Part shown: piece by piece, positions 37,699-51,495 of the stretch
Numbering within the stretch: the first letter of the stretch is position 1
How the letters are laid out: each line of letters begins with the position of its first letter
From: Trematomus loennbergii
Taxonomy: Eukaryota > Chordata > Actinopteri > Perciformes > Nototheniidae
Assembly: GCA_012861695.1 (NCBI GenBank)
Contig: JAAOOA010000012.1
Span: forward strand, 2,899,770 to 2,963,769
Length of the DNA: 64,000 bases
Direction of reading: 5' to 3'
Notes under the pieces: model-generated
Databases searched by the model: none
What the model saw: the letters and a program-made list of their open reading frames with translations, nothing else
What the model was told of the DNA's origin: nothing
Made by a program: the position numbers and the translations under genes

Positions 37699-40600
37699 GG
37701 TTCCTGGTTAGCGAGCCGGGTGCCTGGCATGTGCAGCAGGGCTTTTATAAGCCGGCTGCGTGATAATTACACCCAGTGGGGTGGTAGTGGTGTGGGAGCA
37801 AAGAAGGAGGCAGAGTGGGGGGGGGGGGAGAACGACCCCGGCTTAGGCCTCAGGGCTGATGGTGGTGGGGGAGAAGAAGGGGACAGGGAGGGAGAGGTGG
37901 AGGTATGGAGGTACGGAGGAATGGGTGGCAGTGGGAGAAGCGATGGTTGGGCCTCATTAGGAGGCAGACTAATTGGGAGGGAAAAGGCCCTCTGACCTCC
38001 CAGCCAGCAGGGGAGAAGCCAGGGTGGGAGAGGTAGAGGGGGGGATATCAGATAGATGGATTCCTAAAGTTAAGTAACCATAACTCCCCAAATGCTAAAC
38101 TTACCGTGAAGTCAGAAGTCTCCGGAAAGCGAGAGGATAACATGCGTGTGTGGTGCTCTGACAGGGAGACGCACACAAACGCCCCGCAGCCCCTCCGAGG
38201 TTTACACCAGGTGTCACACTTCATTTAAAGAACCCTCATGGCTTATCCCCGCACACAAATATAGCGGCATAACAGCTCTCCTTCCTCCTCTGCTTCCAGG
38301 GCAGTCGTACTGCACGCACATAAAAACTAGGAAGGCGAGAGGACGAAGGCCCTGAGGGGGTATATTAAATAACGCTTCAAAAACCCTCAGTAAATAACAT
38401 CAAACAGAAGTCAGACTCTTTGACTGGAGCAAACATAATGGCCAGGTTAGCGAGTGTACGTTTACAAAACAGCAGGCCTAGTCTGACACCCATGGTGTCT
38501 ATTAGGCTGATAGTAAGCACACCCTGTAGGAAAAAAGGCCACCATCATGATGAGGCTAACATTTTATATCTGCTGTAATTACAATACGCACGACGCAGCG
38601 TTTAATCATACATTTCAAAGACTATTTGAAGTGTTTTGTTTCATAGCCACTTGTATGTGTCACCACTGCATATGAGCTGGAAATGTATCTGCTCCAGTCA
38701 TACATGTATTCCTAACTACGTGTGTATAAGATTAACGGCTGCACAGTAAAAACTGTCCCAGCCTAAGTGTGTGTGTGAGTTATATATTAAAGAGTGTGTT
38801 CTGTACGGGCATGCACGAGGTGTCGAGCACACGCTGCCCAGGCTCTGCTGCCTCGGAGGAAGTGAGACTGCGTGATGGAATTTGTGGCGCTCGGGATCTG
38901 GTTTATTTTCCACCCTGGATTCCTGTCCTACCTGCAGGATTTTCCCAGGTTCTGGCTTCAATTAGACTGGGAAGCTGGAGGGAAAGGAGAGGGGGATCTA
39001 GGGGGTTTAGGAGAGGAGGGGGGGGGGAGGGGAGGACGACAGGGCTGGAGTCTGTCACACACAACTCAGCACAGCTGGGAGATGGAAAGAAAGGCAGAGG
39101 AACAGGGAGAGATAAAGACCGATGGAAGGAAAGGCTAAAACATGGGGAAAAGGTGCAAAATAAATGCTTTGGCACCAAAACGGAAGATGATTGTGATTCT
39201 TTAAATGACAGAGCAATTTTATCAGTGAAACATTAAATAATTGTGCTTTGCCAGGAGGGATTAATACAAATCTTCAACAAAAATGTCTTCATTTGCGTGG
39301 TTTTCCAAATGTATCTCTCCAAAGAGTGTCATGCAGCCAAGAAAAGGCTGTCAGAATAATCCCAGGAGGTCTGACCCTCCAAACGGCAAACTCATCTGAC
39401 AAATGAGTGGGAAACGCTCTGTAATCAAAGAGCAATCACATAATTGCTCTATTTTGCCACTAGCTCAAGCATCTCCTGTGAGATTAGTCGTTCGGAGGAG
39501 AAACCCGATACTCTGGGAAGTTAAACAGATGTTCAGAAAAACAAAACTCATCTCCTCAGAGCAAGAACGCATCATCAAAATAATATGTTCTAATTTAGGA
39601 GCGCCGCCTCCACATGTGTCTCTGAGAAAGGAACTCACTCGGTCAGATCTTTACCGAACGTACCATTTAAAGTGATGTTCTCATTAAGAAAACAGTGAGA
39701 GCTGTCATCCCAGAAACATCGTAGACTTTACGTCACAGCTGATAAAAGCTCGTAAAGCTTTAACGGCAATGTCACTTTTAAAATGTAATGGAGGCGTTTC
39801 AGGCTTTCTCTTAAAGTTATTTCATACAACTTGAATTAAGATTTATTTGATTAGAAAAGCAGGATGTAATCCCTTTGTAATCACCAATATTTTGACTAGT
39901 AAGAGCAACTTAATTAGATATTTTTCTAAGTAACAATTATGTTTATTTGATGTAACTAGGTACTGAGGATCTCTGTTTAGCATAATGTATATACAGGGCA
40001 AAGGGTGCAGACAGCACCTCATACAGGAATGTGCTACACAGTGTAAGCAGTCACAGAAAAGTCCCCGGCTCCTCGCAGTCCAGCGCTGTTTAAAGATTCC
40101 AAGTCGAGGAGCAATAACCGACGGAGAAAGTCATTTCTCTTCATCCATTTACAGTTCACTTTAAAACTTGGCCATGTTTCAGTTATGACATCAGCTGCTA
40201 TAGGCGTGAGAAAGCGTTGTTTTATAAAGCTCAGGCGACCGGCTCTGACATATTTTTTTCTTTTCACTGTTTAGTTTAACCTCACAGAGGCACAAAGGCA
40301 AGGGTTCTCCATGCCAGACTGTCTCTGTTTCTGCAGATTCTCCGATCAACACTGACAACGTGAGAAATGACACATTTCCGCTGCATACTTGCATTTCACA
40401 GGGCCATCGTCACGGAGCACTTAGGAGTGCAGGAATGAAACATCAGGGGGATTAAAGTTGGAAGGAAGTGGATTCTTTGGAGGGGTCCCATGTTGCCCTC
40501 ACTGTTAGGGAAAGTGGCCCCTATATTTTATGACATAGTCTCTGGGCTGAGACTGATCCGCGGTTAGAAAAGTGGGTCAGAACAAGCTGGAAGAACCATT

Positions 40601-41249
40601 GATTGTGCTCACTGCTTGAGCCAAGAGCTCATTCAAATGGAAAACGTGCGCAGGATAAAAGAGTCGTAGAGGACTTGTAAAGAACAGAATGTGAGTGACC
40701 CATGTCCTGAATGTGGAGCTGAATATATAAAAGGACAATAATGTACACATTCTTCAGTCTGCAGCTGTGAACATACTGTACACCGAGCTCGAACACTCAG
40801 ACGACATCACGAGACTGAAATACTGCACTTTAAATCAGCATGGCAGTCTCCTGGTTGACTTCCAGGAACATTACACACACTATCTCATTGTTGGCCTCAT
40901 ACACTCCGCATATAAACAGGGCGGATGAAAGTAATCATCTGTGAGTCGCTCGTATGAGATGGTTAATGAGTCCATTTGCTTTTAGCCCAGCAACATCCAG
41001 AGCTGGTGGTCTTTCAACTGGCGGGGAGGCGGAGACCTTGTAAAAGTGCTTTTAACTAAACAACATCACTTTCTCCAGTTTCTCCAGCCTTCAGAGGTTG
41101 TTTACAACAGAGCAGCAAGCCTTGTGAAATACAGCAGGATTATAAAGTTGTCTGACTCTGAAATCATGCATTCACTACTGGCAGATGTGTTTTTTGTCAC
41201 TCTATATCGTCGTGGGTCTGTATGTCAGTCGGTTGGTTTTACCTATATG

Positions 41250-42250
41250 ATTCCTTAACCAGGGTTAGATGGATTGCTATGACATTTGGGGAAGAGATTC
41301 GTGGTCGCCTGAGGATAAATGAATGATTTGCTAATTCCTAGATGTATTCAAGTGCAGGGATTCTTCTGTGCCACTCTGCTGGAGGTTAATGAGTTTTCAG
41401 ATGAATTCATTTAAATGATCATGATATAAAATATGTATATTGGTTGAAAAGGCTTTATACTTCAATAAGTATTATATAAATGTTCTTTCAATAAAATGTT
41501 TTATTTAAAAGTGTTCATAGTTCACCCGATCTTTTATAACAAATTACATTTTAGTTTTTTTTTTCAATATTCAAATCTGTGTTTTATTTGGATTATGTGC
41601 CCACTAATAGTAATGCACTTCACTTATCTTATTTCTTAACTTATCTTATTTCTTAATTTATCCTTCTCAAATGATTTCTATATCCTTTTCTCTATACATT
41701 TATATTTATTTGCAAATTGATGTCAGTTGCATTGTTCGATTGGTATTCTGTGTGGAAACATGTTAAGTACATCTACAACTTGGTCAAATAACATTTCATA
41801 TCTTTTTCATTGAATAAAAACATGTATTGTGTGTTGTTCTTTCACATTAGACTTATTAAGTGTACAATATGGGAGCCTCTAGTGTCACCAGCCGGTTCAA
41901 ATATTTACTGATCTAGTCAAATATCTCAATACCATCTATTTGGAACGACTCAGAATGTTGTAAAGAAATACAGATTATGTGCATTCATGGTCTTCTTGTG
42001 AATAGATTCTAATAACTTCTATTAACATTTGTATCAATAGCTCAACATTTCAAGTTATAGTCCAGTATTCTTTTGTTCATGACCATCAGCTGTACTTTGA
42101 GTTTAGTAATATTATAAAATGTTTGCAAGCTTACACTTATACCATACATTATCATTTGCTTTACATCAGTATGTTAGCATTTAGCTCAGAGCACCACTGT
42201 GACTAAGTATAGCCTCACTGTCTGTACACTGGTGTGTCATGCTTACTTTA
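41250..42250 (+). mobile_element. degenerate teleost interspersed repeat block
   Basis: Phrases such as GATGGATTGCTATGACATTTGG (41269), CAGCTGTACTTTGAGTTTAG (42088) and GTTAGCATTTAGCTCAGAGC (42174) are those of the same family as 32880-33300, read in the other orientation. Between them lies AT-rich sequence of no recognisable content, so this may be one element broken by insertion or several fragments. Confidence 0.45.
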
Positions 42251-43852
42251 GCAGGGAACAACACATTTTTTCCACGTTTGAACATTTCAATATCCAAATG
42301 ATGGGAAAAATAACAGGAAAAGCTTACAATACAAATGGAAATTGATACATAAACACCCTAAATAAAAAAACCTCAAAAGTGACCACAGAGTTGAGTGAGC
42401 TTTCTCAGGCACAAGAGAACATTAATAATATTGCTATCTTGACAAGGGGAGTATTGCAAGACTATTGTATTATATTGCATCATGTAGCAAGGCGTTCCTG
42501 TTATTTTGTGTATCCCTCACATAGTGATGATTTGAAGTACAAATATTTGTGTAATCGGATTCCTGCACAAATGCCTGTGAGTCCAAAAACAGTTTTACTG
42601 CAAATGAAATATGCAATCAAGCGCAGTCAGATGTTAATCCAGCCCATTGATGTGGAGATCTAACGGGAAGTTGGAGTTTAAGCAGAAATGTGCTTGACTC
42701 CGTTGTACGGTCATCAGATACGGGATTAAAAGCTCCCATGTGAATAGTCGATCTGCATAAATATCATGTAAACAGAATCAAACCCACATGGATGTCCACA
42801 TGTACACCATGTCATCAGTGGGACCTGGGAGCCAATGAGAGGCGAGTGTTAGGTTACTGAGAGCATCTGAACACACACAGCCCAGAGAGGGTGCATGTTT
42901 CTAAGGGATTGTCTGAATATCTGTAACACAATAAGCCCGGTCATTTCCCCAAACTGCATTTTCTTGCAGAATCTCATCAAAAGCCCATCAGGAACCTGAT
43001 CCCCATGGTAAACAGTCTTCAGTGCAGAGGCTCTGCTCGGAATCACACGGGTACAAATGTTTGTCCCTGTCAGAGCAGGAAGTTTTGAAAGGCTTATTTC
43101 ATTAGAGTGCGTATTTACATGTCCTGTGTTTTTAGATTAGCGTGTGATTCCAGTGTATTACACATAAACACACACATCTACATTGGGTTTTGTTTGCGTA
43201 GTTTTTGGCCAACATGCCAAACATTATACTCAACAAGTTAACGGCTGAGGCATGGGAAGGTTAGAGTCAGGAGGGCAAAGGACACGCACACAATTATATT
43301 GATTTAAGGAAAATTGACAGGCTAGCTAAATTAATTGGTAACAGAAAACAAACGTCAGCAGTCAATTATTACTGTTGTTGGGAGGAAATATATGGTTTGA
43401 AAACAATCTGGCATGCTTGTTTATAACATGTCGGATTATCTGACCGCTTTTGTTTCTTGCCTTTAGGAACTTCATTTTAGCAATGTGGCTCTAATAAAAG
43501 ATTACTTGTCAGTGATGTCATAAAGAAATCAAGACACAATTGGTATGATTGACCTAAACAAAAGGATGCTAAGACCTATGCAAAAACAGTAATATAATGC
43601 GGCCCTTGTTCAGGACATTTCCAGGTATCAACCTCAAGGTTCAAGATCTTAAGCATGCATTCTTGAGGGTCTCTGGTTGTCAGATGGGGAGCGCATGAAA
43701 GTCCCCTGTTGCTCCTCGGATCTCCCAGGTTGTTTAAACAGGAGAGAGGGATTGTAATCCGCTGTGACAGGCCCGCAGCACTCAGAAGCTCAAACACATA
43801 CATGCAGACAAAAACGCACACACGCTATACAGTTGGAAAGATTGCCTGTGTT

Positions 43853-43871
43853 GGGGGGGGGGGGGGGGGGG
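43853..43871. repeat. poly-G run, 19 bases
   Basis: An uninterrupted G run in gpc3 intron 6, likely variable in length. Confidence 0.95.
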
Positions 43872-44548
43872 TAGAAGGGGGTCAGCATCTGACGTGTTGA
43901 CAGCTACAAGTGCAACCACGAAGAAGCAGGAAGTACAGACAGATCTGTGGGCTGATACATCCACCTACAGAGTCTGAGTGAAGCCTGCATCCCAGCAGCT
44001 CCGCCAGCCCACTCCAAAAGGTGGTTTCCATGGCAACGGGGGAAAAAAACGGGGCTTTGGCCTTGATGACAGCTGGGGCTTACTGTGTTACTCTGTCCGT
44101 CAAAACAACCCCCATCACCTTCAGAAGACTTGTCCTTGTCCGGTTGCCAATTTGGTAGGATTTGTGTGGAATCATTTTGTAAAGCAGTGCAGATGGGACA
44201 AAAAATCACTTCTATTCAGACAATTCAAATCCCCAAAATGTTTAGGGGGGGGGGTTTAAAAGAACCAGGTGTTGTAGAAGGGTACAGATTCTCAGTGGAG
44301 TTTTTTTTTTTTAATATAAGAGCGAAAGGTCGCATGAAAGCATCTTCTTTTCACATTTTCACTTTCGTACAGCGTGGAAATCAATCGTAGAACTAATGAC
44401 CCTACACTACACCCCCCACAGGGAAGAGGGCACAAAGAAACTCACTTAAGTGTGAAAACGTACCATAAAATAGAGACAGTCAAAGACAAAAACTCTCAGG
44501 AATTATGAATGAAAAAAGGTGTAGAAGAGACACCTGGACACAGCTCAC

Positions 44549-44660
44549 CTGGTTGATGTGCTTGAGTTTGTCTATGATCTGGCTGATGATTGGCTCAGGG
44601 GGTTTGTTGCTTCGGGACTCAGAGCCGGGGTGCGACCTCTTCAAGCCAGGCCCAGAAAAC
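44549..44660 (-). CDS. gpc3: glypican-3 exon 6
   Basis: The acceptor CTGTCCTGTCAG and donor CAG|GTGAGC bound 112 bases: one base finishing the Arg codon from exon 5, then 37 codons in phase 0. The second half, PPEPIISQIIDKLKHINQ, is almost identical to human GPC3 GPEPVVSQIIDKLKHINQ and belongs to the C-terminal part of the helical glypican core. The first half (FSGPGLKRSHPGSESRSNK) has no clear similarity to the human counterpart and is rich in Ser, Pro and basic residues. Exon length is close to human (38 residues against about 40). Confidence 0.88.
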
Positions 44661-46789
44661 CTGACAGGACAGAAAAATAGGAAAAGGGATTTAGGAGTTA
44701 TGTTTCTGATTGTTTAAAGTAGTTTCAGTGATTTAAAAAACCCATTGTAAGCATGATGAGAGGAACACATAATGCTCAATCACTCCAAACCAGGCGCTTG
44801 TCACCACCTAGTGTTGATAGGATGAATGACAGCGCTTCTCCCTTTATTTTTGGTTTAGTGGAGCAGAGCTGGAAAGTTCATTTGTAACTGAACCCAATTA
44901 CGAAAACATTACGTCTATAAAGTCAAACAAGGGATAATATCTTAAATGTTTCAGTGTCTTTTTATATTTTTAATAAAAGCAGCGGAGACTTCTTTGAAGG
45001 AAAGTATTTTGGTCCAAATGTTTCAGCATCGGACTTTAAAGAGAGGCTGTTAATGTTGATATAAAATGTTATACAACTTTTGCCATGAGGGTTAAAAAAA
45101 GAATCCTCAAAGGACCATTTTACAAAGTCTGGCTGAATCTCTGCACATTAAACTGGGCTATTAGAGGCTTTTAATCATATCTGGTGTTAATGAGAGGACA
45201 TTAGCAGAGATGTACTTTGTGTCCTGTTTCAACAGTGAGGGTATATTTAGGTTCATGCAGCCTCTGGGCAGGTGCTTACATGTCCCTGTGTGTAACTGAG
45301 GAAACACGGCTCTGTTGACACCTGTGTATGTTATCAAGGAGGAGGAGGAGCTGGGGAGACCTAAACTTTCCTGCAGGTGTTTATTCCCTCTTGGCAGTAC
45401 CAGGAATTAACCCCTTCCCACCTCACCCGCACATGAAACAAGCGTTTAGATGAGCCAAAATCAAACACACATCCTCCCCCAGGGCACCGCAGTGATATGA
45501 GTGCTGGGGAGGTCAGATGTCAGCATAAATGCCATACGGTATATTGCTGCAATAACTTGGGGGAAATGATTTTTTCATAAGAAAGAAAAGGAGTGAGATA
45601 GCGTGTGAGTGTGTGTGCAAAGCATGAGGTCATACTCATCTCTATGCTGTCGCCACCGGGCATACACACATATCCCAACACACACACAAACCTTTCACCT
45701 GCCATCTCCGCTCATCAGTCTTTGGCTCTACCCGAAGCCAGACTTTTCATTAAACTCAAATTACATTTCCCCAGTTATTTATTCTTCTTATTAACCATGA
45801 TCTCACCCCTTCTCAGCCGCTAATCATCACATTAATAATAGAGAGAGGAGTGTGATGCATTAGGAGAGGGAAAAGAGGAAATATGGGTCTGGAGAGGAGG
45901 ATTATGGGAGGGAGATTTTGAGAGGAGATAAGCACCCGAGGCATAGTGTTTCACTCCGTGGATGGATCATTTGACCGAGACATGATTATTAGTGTGTATC
46001 ACCGTTAAACTCTTTTCACCGTCTCGATTGTCAGTTTGTTATCTGATCCTTTCTGTGTTATGTTTGCTGCTAGCTTATCAGTTAGCTGCTGGGATAACCT
46101 AATCTAATCGAACACCAATTACCATGCTGTTAGGTCCAGTCTGAATGAGATCTCACGTCAGAATAAACAACAGAGGAGACTCCAGGTGTTGGGGGAACAT
46201 TATAATGCAGACGCTTTTCACACCACCGGATCACACCTCCAGTCTCACAGACACACACACACGGTCAGATGTTTGCGGGGTGTGAACAGCGTGGTTGTTA
46301 ATACACTGTTTTTCTTCAGGCTGAATGTCGTCCTGAGCAAAATCTAATTTAAATGATATCATAAATAGCGACTGTATGAAAGATATTAGGCTAGTGAGGG
46401 AGGGCTAAATGTTATCTTTTGCTTTAAAAAAAGAAAAGGAAGAACTCTCCAGGAGTATTAATGTTTTCTTTTTAAACCACAAACTACAATACCCTTACAA
46501 TAACATGCAAATAACATGACAGTGTAACATTGGTACACATGGTTAGTAGTATACCTCAAATAAAATCTTAGTATCTTAATGTGTGTGCTTTTGTGTGATA
46601 ATTGTATTACTGCTGGCTGAGCTACAAATTACCCCTCAGGGATGATAGTGTTTACTTTACCCTACCGAGATTTCAAATGTCTGCCACCAGTGTAAGTGAA
46701 ATTGCTCTTATCCTTTTGTGGCAGGGACCTAAGGACAGCAATGTGGGTGTATATCTGTCTCTGCAGAACCTTGGTCTAGCCCTAAATAT

Positions 46790-47870
46790 TTAAACTATTG
46801 ATGGATTGCTACAGATTGGTACAGATATCCAAGGTCCCTAGACAATGTATTTTTCTTTCTTCGGTGATCCCCTGACTTTTTCTCTGACACCACCATCAGT
46901 TTAAAGTTATGTTTTGTCCAATACTTTTGTTTTTGTTTGACCAAATACCTTCAAAACTAATGACATTTCCATCTGTACTTTGTGTTTAGGTTGTTTTCGT
47001 TAAGTCCCCTTTAGAAAAGTAACATCGTAAAATAAGATAGTAAACATTACATCTGGTTTACATCGGCATCATAGACTATGTGAATAAGAACCTAATGTGG
47101 TCACTGTGGATCCACCCACTGGTTTTGAGGCCAAGAGTGTGGCCGGCACCATTTTTTATTATTATTTTGGAACAAGAAGTTACTCAAGAGGGTGGAGCAA
47201 CCAAAACGCTGAACAAAACATTACTAGGCTATCAAAAATGAACTGAAAACACTGTGGAAGGGTAACATGTGAATGACTTAACACAGAAAAAACCAAATCA
47301 GACAAAGCCTGTCAATCACAAGGTGGCCCCGCCCTAAAGCCAACCCTGCTTTATTGCCTTTTAACCATCTTCTTAATAAGGGCTACAATTTACAAAATGA
47401 ACATCATGCTGTATTGAAGAATACTTTAAACTAGGGTTAAAACAATTATTCTCAAGTTTACAATGTTCACTGAGGTAATAAATCCAAGGGAGAAGTAGGC
47501 TCATTTTCTCATAGTTTTCTATACAATCTGACTTCTTTGCGCAAACCAGTTGAGTGATTTCCTGCTGGATATTAGACAGATTGCAGATTTGAATCTAGAG
47601 TTAAAACAATAAACTCATGTTTACAATTAAGCAATACATCCAGGGCGAAAGTGGGTTCAATGTCTCATAGTCTTCCATTCAACATCACTTATTTTCAAGC
47701 CACTTGAGTCACCACCTCCTGCTGGATTTGAGAAAGAAGGCAGGTTTTAAGCATTTGCCTAGCTTTTTAGAGCCTAATTAGCATATTAGCATTGTCATTG
47801 AGAGCATGTTCCCATGATGACATTAGCATTTGACTTGGGATGTTGATCAATATGCATTGTTCATGAAAAA
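46790..47870. mobile_element. cluster of teleost interspersed repeat fragments
   Basis: GATGGATTGCTACAGATTGG (46800), CATCTGTACTTTGTGTTTAGG (46971) and TTAGCATTGTCATTGAGAGC (47785) resemble blocks in the copies at 41250 and 32880. In between, 47095-47345 reads like another common fish repeat (GGATCCACCCACTGGTTTTG, CTGTCAATCACAAGGTGGCC). Boundaries are approximate. Confidence 0.5.
47431..47750 (+). repeat. diverged tandem duplication, about 165 bp unit
   Basis: Two successive copies share GTTAAAACAAT, TTTACAAT, AATCCA/CATCCA, GGGAGAAGTAGGCTCA against GGCGAAAGTGGGTTCA, TCTCATAGT-TTC and CCTGCTGGAT. The second begins near 47600. The copies differ enough to be old. Confidence 0.7.
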
Positions 47871-49443
47871 TACATTAATATTGAAACGCTGACAGAGAGG
47901 CAGATCTCGTGCCCTTCGCATATGACCCCTTTATGTGCCACTGAACATGAAAACTGTCTATTTGGTCATACCGTTTAACATGACTTTGAACTATTTTTGC
48001 AAAGAAATTATAAAACTAAATAGCAATTTATAAAGATTAAATAAACGTCCCCTGCTGTCCCCAAAAAACTAAAGCACCCTTTCTTGTTATACAGCCTTCT
48101 CTACCCACTATTCATTTTCATACAGTCCCTTAATCGATTGTTCACAGTTGACACAGCATCTAATCTTGTATCACTTATCACACACACATTAGTTTACACT
48201 GTCATTAGATCCAAAAGAGGAATGGAAATTCGATGTTTTGAGTTGCCGCGGCGTCACATCTGTTATCACAGTAATCAGTGTGACGCTCTTTGATGTGGTG
48301 AAAAGTGTTGCTGCTCTGATCTTGGCTCCAGGTGGGATGGTAAACACGGCAGATAAAAAGCGCCACATTTAGCTCAAAAGATCACTCTTCAAGTATCAGA
48401 AACATTCAGTACCCCAACCCTGCAGCGCTTATCCCCCCCACCCCCCAGCCACCCACCCAATCTAAATGTATCTGCACGAGACAATACGATAAGGAGCGTC
48501 ACGTTGGGCTCTGGAGAAGGTAATATCTGGGAGCATAATGGAAGATGATCCAGAACAAATCTTATAGTGGGAAAATATACACCGGGAGAATTCGCAGGCA
48601 TATGCCCTCGCAGGTGACACGGAGAATTGCTCGCCTGGAGACATTGTAATCTCTCCGTCATTTCGTCTCCTTTCCTGCCTCCCTGCACCTTCCTATCGCT
48701 GTTTGGTCCAGCTTGTAATCATCCCCTCAGGATAGCTCTGCCCCGATGCCATCCTGACGTCTCCTCTCACACTCTTTTTCCACCTGAGTCCATTTCAGCA
48801 GTTTCGGGAAACATTTATTCTCAGTCCTCTTTGGGAACAAGAGGTAAAACATTAACCTGCAGCGCTTCTCGTCTGAATTGTGTGCCTCTGCATTGATTCA
48901 ATTCCACACATAATTTTTTATAAAGAAGAGAAAAAAAGGATGATATCTAGGACTATCTAAGTGGAATTGAAATCGTTGGCTGACAGAAAGGAGGAAGTGA
49001 TGATTTGCGGAGCTAAAAGGACAGGGGTGAAGTGAAATATTACGCAAAACCAAATGAGGTTCTGCAGGGTGCACGGGAGATGCTGGATGAATGAGGAGAG
49101 AACGATCGAACGGCAATTAACTAAGCGAGGAGAAGGTGACAGCACGCCTGACATTAATAACATCCCATAGAGCCAAAGTCAAGATTTACACTCACAATCG
49201 GCGGGAGAGCGGGGGGCCCCTCGTGGGATGTGGAGCTCATCAGCCCTGAGCAAACTTACCCTTCAAATCACCTACACTCTCCGAGATGCTGCTGGAGCGT
49301 TGGGAATTCAAGAAATCAGACTATTTGAAAAACTGATCATCAAGAAAGGGCAATAAACCTGAGCAGAGTGTAGGGTGTGCTTTTGAAATAGATGTATCCA
49401 GAGGGCTCCTGTGTTGATAAAGGCTATCGAGACACTGATTTAC

Positions 49444-49569
49444 CTGTCTGTCATCTCCTGGCCGTTCCAGCAGAGGGAGTGGTTCGCTGGCGGGGGCTCG
49501 CGGCTGCACAGGGCCTCCCCCAGCCCGCTGTAGAACGAGCTGAAGCCCTTCAAGTCGGATATGAACCCC
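49444..49569 (-). CDS. gpc3: glypican-3 exon 5
   Basis: Bounded by the acceptor CCCACCTCAG and donor AG|GTAAAT, 126 bases in phases 2 to 2. The product GFISDLKGFSSFYSGLGEALC then CSREPPPANHSLCWNGQEMTD aligns with human [21 protein letters not shown] and ENDTLCWNGQELVER. Two conserved cysteines and the glypican hallmark LCWNG are present. Asn-His-Ser ahead of LCWNG is an N-glycosylation site in the same place as human NDT. Codon choice is GC-rich, like exon 3. Confidence 0.92.
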
Positions 49570-50499
49570 CTGAGGTGGGGAAAGAAAAAGGAAATGTTCA
49601 CATATAAGAATAAAACATCAGTTAATCTGAATATGACTTTCACATTTCAGCAGGGAGAAAGATCAAAAGTATCTAACAGTGAACGGGGGAGGCACAAGAG
49701 AAGAAGAGGAAGCAGAGATAAAAGATTTCAACTTGATAACAGTGAAAGGAAGTCAATGAGACCCTGCTTAGAATGAAAGGAAAAGAGGATAAGTGTCTCC
49801 TTTCCTAATTGACATTCATTCGTAGTTAACTGATTTGGCCATATTTACATTACTGTGTTGAAGTGCTGGGCAACACATATGAGTAACTCAAAACCTATTT
49901 ACACTACAGAAAAAAGCTGTGAGATGTTTTGCATAATGCAAATCCCGAGTACACATAAACACACTGTTAATTGAGTCACGGCTGTTACAACTAAAAGATT
50001 GAATTGAATTACAGACTTATTTAGTTGTCCATTAAGAAAAAACAGAAAGCTACCAGAAAATACACAAAATATGATTTGTTTTAGTGTTTTGGTTTCATGT
50101 TACTGAAAGTATTGGTTGTAATCAGCTGTGACTGACAGAAGGAAGAATAAGCCTTTCCTTTCCCTGATTTAAGTGAACATGTTTTGTTTTATAATAATTG
50201 CCCTGCAGTGAAATAAAACTAATAATAACTAATCTGTCCACTGTACGTCCAGGGCCAGCAGCCCCGCTGGGCATTATTACACTGTTCACTTAAGCCTGTT
50301 ATTGTATCAGGAGTGTTGAAAACGCTCGGGAGGCGATAGACTGAGTGTCACGAGGAAACCGGAATCAGCCTGTCCACAGTGTCAGGGACAATATTCATCT
50401 GTGACACATTCACTGCCCCTGCAGGGTTTCTGGAGAGCGAGGGCTGCCTCATCAGCTGGAAGGGTCTCAGGATGGATTAGGGCCCCTGGTTTTTCTCAC
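49570..50499 (-). other. gpc3: gpc3 intron 4
   Basis: The shortest intron in the window, 930 bases, with donor GTGAGA and acceptor CACCTCAG. No repeats or other features are apparent. Confidence 0.85.
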
Positions 50500-50642
50500 C
50501 TGCGGAGGCCTGCCAAAGTCTCATCAGAGTCCGGGGACGAGGGCTGCGTGTTGCGGGCTGCAGAGGAGGCAGGAAGCTGGGGAGGGGGTGATAACACTGA
50601 GCGAGAGGTCCGCTGAGGAGTGGTTCCACACATCCCGCTCAC
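50500..50642 (-). CDS. gpc3: glypican-3 exon 4 (convertase-site region)
   Basis: The acceptor CCTCTGCAG and donor CGC AG|GTGAGA bound 143 bases (47 codons plus two bases). It opens VSGMCGTTPQRTSRSV, aligning with human IGKLCAHSQQRQYRSA: the cysteine is kept, and the dibasic-type site RQYR, where human GPC3 is cut by furin-like convertase, is here RTSR, which still fits R-x-x-R. The end, DSDETLAGLRR, matches EHEETLSSRRR. The middle (PPPQLPASSAARNTQPSSP) is a low-complexity Pro/Ser linker with no similarity to human, consistent with an exposed loop. Splice phase joins both neighbours exactly. Confidence 0.88.
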
Positions 50643-51269
50643 CTGCAGAGGAGAGAGGAGAAAAGGAGAATTCAATCCCTGGAGCCTCTTCACCTCACTT
50701 ATTGCTCGCAGTTCCTGTCAGCTGCCAAACTGCCGGCCTTACTCAGCTGAGCCCCTCTGCACATTGTCATCTGTTAGCGATTGTTTATTTTTGGGAGGGA
50801 TGAAAGCGGGGGCGGATTTGCATAACAAACAAGTCATTGTATCCCCCGCCGTTTCCGCCTTGTTGAAATTTGTAATCATAACACCCGTAAAACTGCAGCG
50901 TAAAAAAAAAAACGGCCTCTCGTTTTGCCTTCTTCTTCCTCCATTTAAATCCCATTGTGTTTCCACGCGGGACGACATAACAATAACAAATAAGGAGTCC
51001 CTCTCTGTCTCTCAGAGATAATGGACCTGGCACATTCTTTTCAGGTGCAATAAAAATGCAAATGGCTGTTAATGTTTAGCTTGTGGTTTAATGATTTGCC
51101 GGTGGTTTAATTTCCCGCGGGGAAACTATCCGAAGCTTAATTCTGCCTTGTAATGTTAACAGCTAATTGTGCCCAGCTCCTCTTTAAGTGAATAGGCTGG
51201 CACTGCTGCTGAATACTGATGAGAGCTGAGAGAGCGGCACTGGACATCTTTATCTGGTGAACAGCAAGG

Positions 51270-51495
<226 letters not shown>

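Larger units (their letters stand above)
44661..49443 (-). other. gpc3: gpc3 intron 5
   Basis: About 4.8 kb. The block at 46790-47870 is repeat-derived, with an internal duplication at 47431-47750. Stretches at 45200-46300 and 48080-49250 look like single-copy sequence without recognisable content. Confidence 0.75.
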
